Below, in pieces: positions 61,413 to 64,000 of a stretch of DNA of 64,000 bases (position 1 is its first letter; each line of letters begins with the position of its first letter). The notes under the pieces were generated by a model. The model did not search any database. It was not told the DNA's origin and saw nothing but the letters and a program-made list of their open reading frames with translations. Source of the stretch: Paramecium sonneborni (taxonomy: Eukaryota > Ciliophora > Oligohymenophorea > Peniculida > Parameciidae); assembly GCA_905182985.1 (NCBI GenBank), contig CAJJDN010000115.1, positions 86,855-150,854 of the forward strand. The letters run 5' to 3'. A program made the position numbers and the translations under genes.

Positions 61413-63202
61413 TCATTCTCTTAGGAGTTTTTGTTGCTCATACAAAATATCTTCTATAGCAAATAAACAATTTTTTAATTTGCCTTTTATTCTCAAGTAA
61501 AATTCAGAATTTCTTCTCTATTTTTTTAGATTTGATTAGTACCAAGTCATCTGCTTAGATGTCTACATTATATCTCGATGTCAATTCTTATATTTTATGA
61601 AATTTTTCTAAACTGCGCATCAAATCATTAGAAATAATCATTTTAGTTGATAAAATATTAGACCTTTCTCTTCTTTTAGACAAACTAAATAATAAATTAT
61701 ATTTAAATTTATTATACCTGGATGATGCAGATCTTCTTTCAATAGATCTTTTTCTTTAATGTTTATGTTTTCTTCTAGATTATGATCTTGATCTTGAATT
61801 TCTTTCAGATAGTGAACTGGATTTTTATCTAAAAAGGATGTAGATATATTAAACCTCTTCATTTTAGATTCTTCATAATTTTAATTATAAGGTAATTAAG
61901 ATGTTTAATTAAAATTATCATCATTTAAAAACTTCCCATTATCCATTATCTATATAAATATAATAATTATACAGGTCCTCCATTTTTGAAACATTCAATT
62001 TATTAAAGAACTAATTTGCTAGCATCTTATTTATTTTATAGAGTTCCTGCTATTTAAACAATACAATCTATAAAATGAATTGAAATAATGTACGATAATC
62101 ATGATCAGTTTCATCTTTATCTGATAAGACTTTAATTTAAGCTCCTTTAGATTTAGTAGCTAATTCTTTAATTTAACAACCCTCTAAGAAATAAGTATAA
62201 TAGATACTAGCTCCAATTAATTTAGAGGCATAACTAGCTGGCATAATAATTTTGATTTCTAATTCTTATTTTTTAAAATGATCAAAAACTCTTCTGATCT
62301 GATATGACAAAGCATCTTAAACATTAGATAAAGTGCCTTATAATTAAATTATTTTATCATCTCTTTTAAGTTTACATTTTTACTAAAAGAAATTGATTAA
62401 TATAATAATTACAGTGAGTCTAATGTCATTATTTTCTTTTGCTTTTATTGAAACATTTTATTTAAGTTCTACATCATTTTTGTTTTTCAATATATAATCA
62501 GCAATTTAAGATTGAAAAATGAGTTTTGCCTATATTATTTTTTTGAGTTATAATACTTTTGCATTTACTTTTTATGGATTTAAAGCTTCAGGAACTTTTT
62601 TATAATCTTCTTAAGATATTCCTCTCTCTTACATTTTTTTAGTTATAGCTCTAATTGCACAATTAATAGTAATTTGATCACCAACAATTTTAACAGTTCT
62701 AGGAGAGTAGTTAAGAATAGGTTGATTAACTGTGATTTTAGCATTTGTTTCTTCATTGATTTTAGCAAGCTATGATCCTTTAGATCCTATCAAAAATGAT
62801 ACAATTCCTAAATCATAATATAAATAATAATACCTTCTGGAATTAAGAGGATAATATTGATTTATTATTTCCATCTCTCATACAATTATTGAAGTATAAA
62901 AAAAGCAGCATCACATTTAGAATTCATTTTATTTTCTCCAGGATCATCTATTGTAAATGCTTGACCTTCTAAGTCTGGGATTTAATATTTCTGACTAAAA
63001 TGAATAGATTTTAATGAATATTTTTGCTTATTTAGGTTTAAAATTATACTTGTGCTTCTTCTAATATAGATTTGAAATCATCAGAAATAAACTTCTTTTA
63101 GATAAAGAAATCAAGTGGAAATTCTTTAGACCTTGGCACTTAATTTTAATGGGATGATGATTTAGAAGTTTAAGGTGAAAGGCCTCTCTAATCTTAATCC
63201 AT
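61413..63202 (-). CDS. KH-domain RNA-binding protein with RS-rich segment
   Basis: A 528-aa product with introns at 63027-63049 (23 nt), 62808-62833 (26), 62383-62412 (30), 62184-62207 (24), 62068-62093 (26), 61950-61972 (23), 61831-61856 (26) and 61518-61542 (25). A further 33-nt intron at 61685-61717 is optional, since it keeps the frame. KH modules carry GxxG loops: FLIGSKGSQLAKI and, after splicing, LIGAKGCQIKEL. The second module ends IAGTLQNKQDASKLVLQQI. An Arg/Ser run (SERNSRSRSQSRRKHKHQRKRS) follows. A last divergent KH-like part ends FYLRIKGKLKNCLFAIEDIL. Likely an mRNA-binding or splicing factor of the PCBP/NOVA sort. Confidence 0.82.
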
Positions 63203-63225
63203 ATTTATATTAATTAAATTATTTG

Positions 63226-63456
63226 ATGGAAAAAATTAAAGAATATTTACCTGATATTTCAAGCATAACAGGTATTATGTTTTACTCATTTATATCTTAT
63301 TGGATGATTTTTACATTGAGCATCATAGTAGACAGGTTAATGTTCTCAGGTAAGAATAATGAGAACACCAAAATGAAAAAAATAATCAAAGCAAGAGATG
63401 TTAAGAAATAATAAGCTGATAAATTATTAAAGAAAATAGATAAAGTCACAAAATGA
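63226..63456 (+). CDS. Small single-span membrane protein
   Basis: An intronless 76-aa product from ATG 63226; the TTG just upstream is not needed. One hydrophobic segment (GIMFYSFISYWMIFTLSIIV, about 17-36) is followed by a strongly basic helix (KMKKIIKARDVKKQQADKLLKK). This looks like a small tail- or signal-anchored protein of the ER or mitochondrial outer membrane; no family recognised. Only 23 bp separate its start from the KH gene start on the other strand. Confidence 0.6.
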
Positions 63457-64000
63457 AATTTATAAATGTTGTAGAGTTATTAAACAAAATTATTTATAAG
63501 AATTAAATTTTATTTAAGGTTATAGGCTTAGAGGCTATAAAGTTTAGAATTCATTTCGTGAATCTATCCCATGTATTATTAAGCCAAATTTATAAATAAA
63601 TAAACCATTATTATGGTTTAATACTTAATATATAGATGAAATAAACGTATGTTATAAATTTTATTTTAGTTGATAAATATTAAATTATCATAATCAGTTA
63701 TTTCTAAAAATTAAAGTACTCTTAATAAATCGAAATCATTTTAAGAAAGAATTAAAAATTTATTAATTGCATTCAACTTAATCAAATATTTTTAGAAATC
63801 TTTATATGATGTCTCTAATGTAAATTTTTACATATTATTGTTAGTTTATTATTGAGTATTCCTAATTAAGTTACTAAATACATATTAATGAATAAGATTC
63901 ATCAATATCTGGATTATAATTATTTTAAGCATTTTCACCAGAACAAATAAATTTATTAAAATTTCATTTCAATCAAAGGATTTAAACACCCAAGATGATA
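63457..64000. other. Non-coding end of window
   Basis: 544 bp of AT-rich DNA to the window end. I see no coding frame, RNA gene or telomeric (CCCCAA/CCCAAA) repeats. Confidence 0.5.

Noticed and set aside
1..64000. CRISPR arrays, bacterial operons, ribosome-binding sites, tRNA/rRNA genes
   Set aside because: The sequence is eukaryotic with spliceosomal introns and a reassigned code; no regularly spaced repeats or recognisable stable RNA genes were seen.

Overview
The window is eukaryotic, ciliate macronuclear DNA, most like Paramecium. Three things in the sequence say so. (1) Long conserved proteins read through only if TAA and TAG are read as glutamine and TGA is the sole stop; every complete gene ends in TGA. 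(2) About 85 spliceosomal introns can be placed, all 19-37 nt, nearly all GT..AG, many GTA..TAG. In each multi-exon gene the exon total is an exact multiple of three after they are removed. (3) Genes are packed on both strands with gaps often below 100 bp, in strongly AT-rich DNA. ORFs called with the standard code are mostly shadows. No tRNA, rRNA, CRISPR array, insertion sequence or bacterial operon signal was seen.

Layout. 0-8.3 kb: partial gene (-), cyclic-nucleotide-type channel, pseudokinase, mitochondrial phosphate carrier, syntaxin-18-like SNARE (-), VPS26C. 8.9-20.7 kb: small protein, CDC14 phosphatase, MORN protein (-), ABHD17-like hydrolase (-), FCP1/SCP-like phosphatase, coiled-coil protein (-), proteasome subunit RPN12, zinc-finger protein (-). 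20.8-33.8 kb: coiled-coil protein (-), 4-TM protein (-), UVRAG-like, SIN3 (-), two-repeat Myb, ubiquitin-like/PI4-kinase (-), small protein overlapping a double-RING gene, WD40 protein, one unresolved gene. 33.8-46 kb: tandem-BRCT protein (-), AGC kinase (-), polycystin-like channel (-), coiled-coil protein and a 557-aa protein. 46.4-64 kb: FANCM/Hef-like helicase (-), Lys-rich protein, TLDc protein (-), coiled-coil protein, a 189-aa unknown, ATP12, B-box/CHY protein, a repeat protein with a carbonic-anhydrase-like tail, HTH protein, PLD-like protein (-), a 2.2-kb gene-poor stretch, KH/RS protein (-), small membrane protein.

Two places (about 34.6-36.9 and 42.6-44.8 kb) hold a ~1.1-kb block repeated in direct orientation around a single N. 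These look like overlapping contig ends joined without merging, so gene copies there should not be counted twice.

The genes do not form one pathway. They are ordinary housekeeping, trafficking, chromatin, DNA-repair and ciliate channel/kinase genes. The most unusual proteins are a channel with a degenerate K+ filter plus a CCHC zinc knuckle, a FANCM-like helicase with a textbook PIP-box, an N-acylated TLDc protein, and the FFAADDP-repeat protein with a carbonic-anhydrase-like C-terminus.
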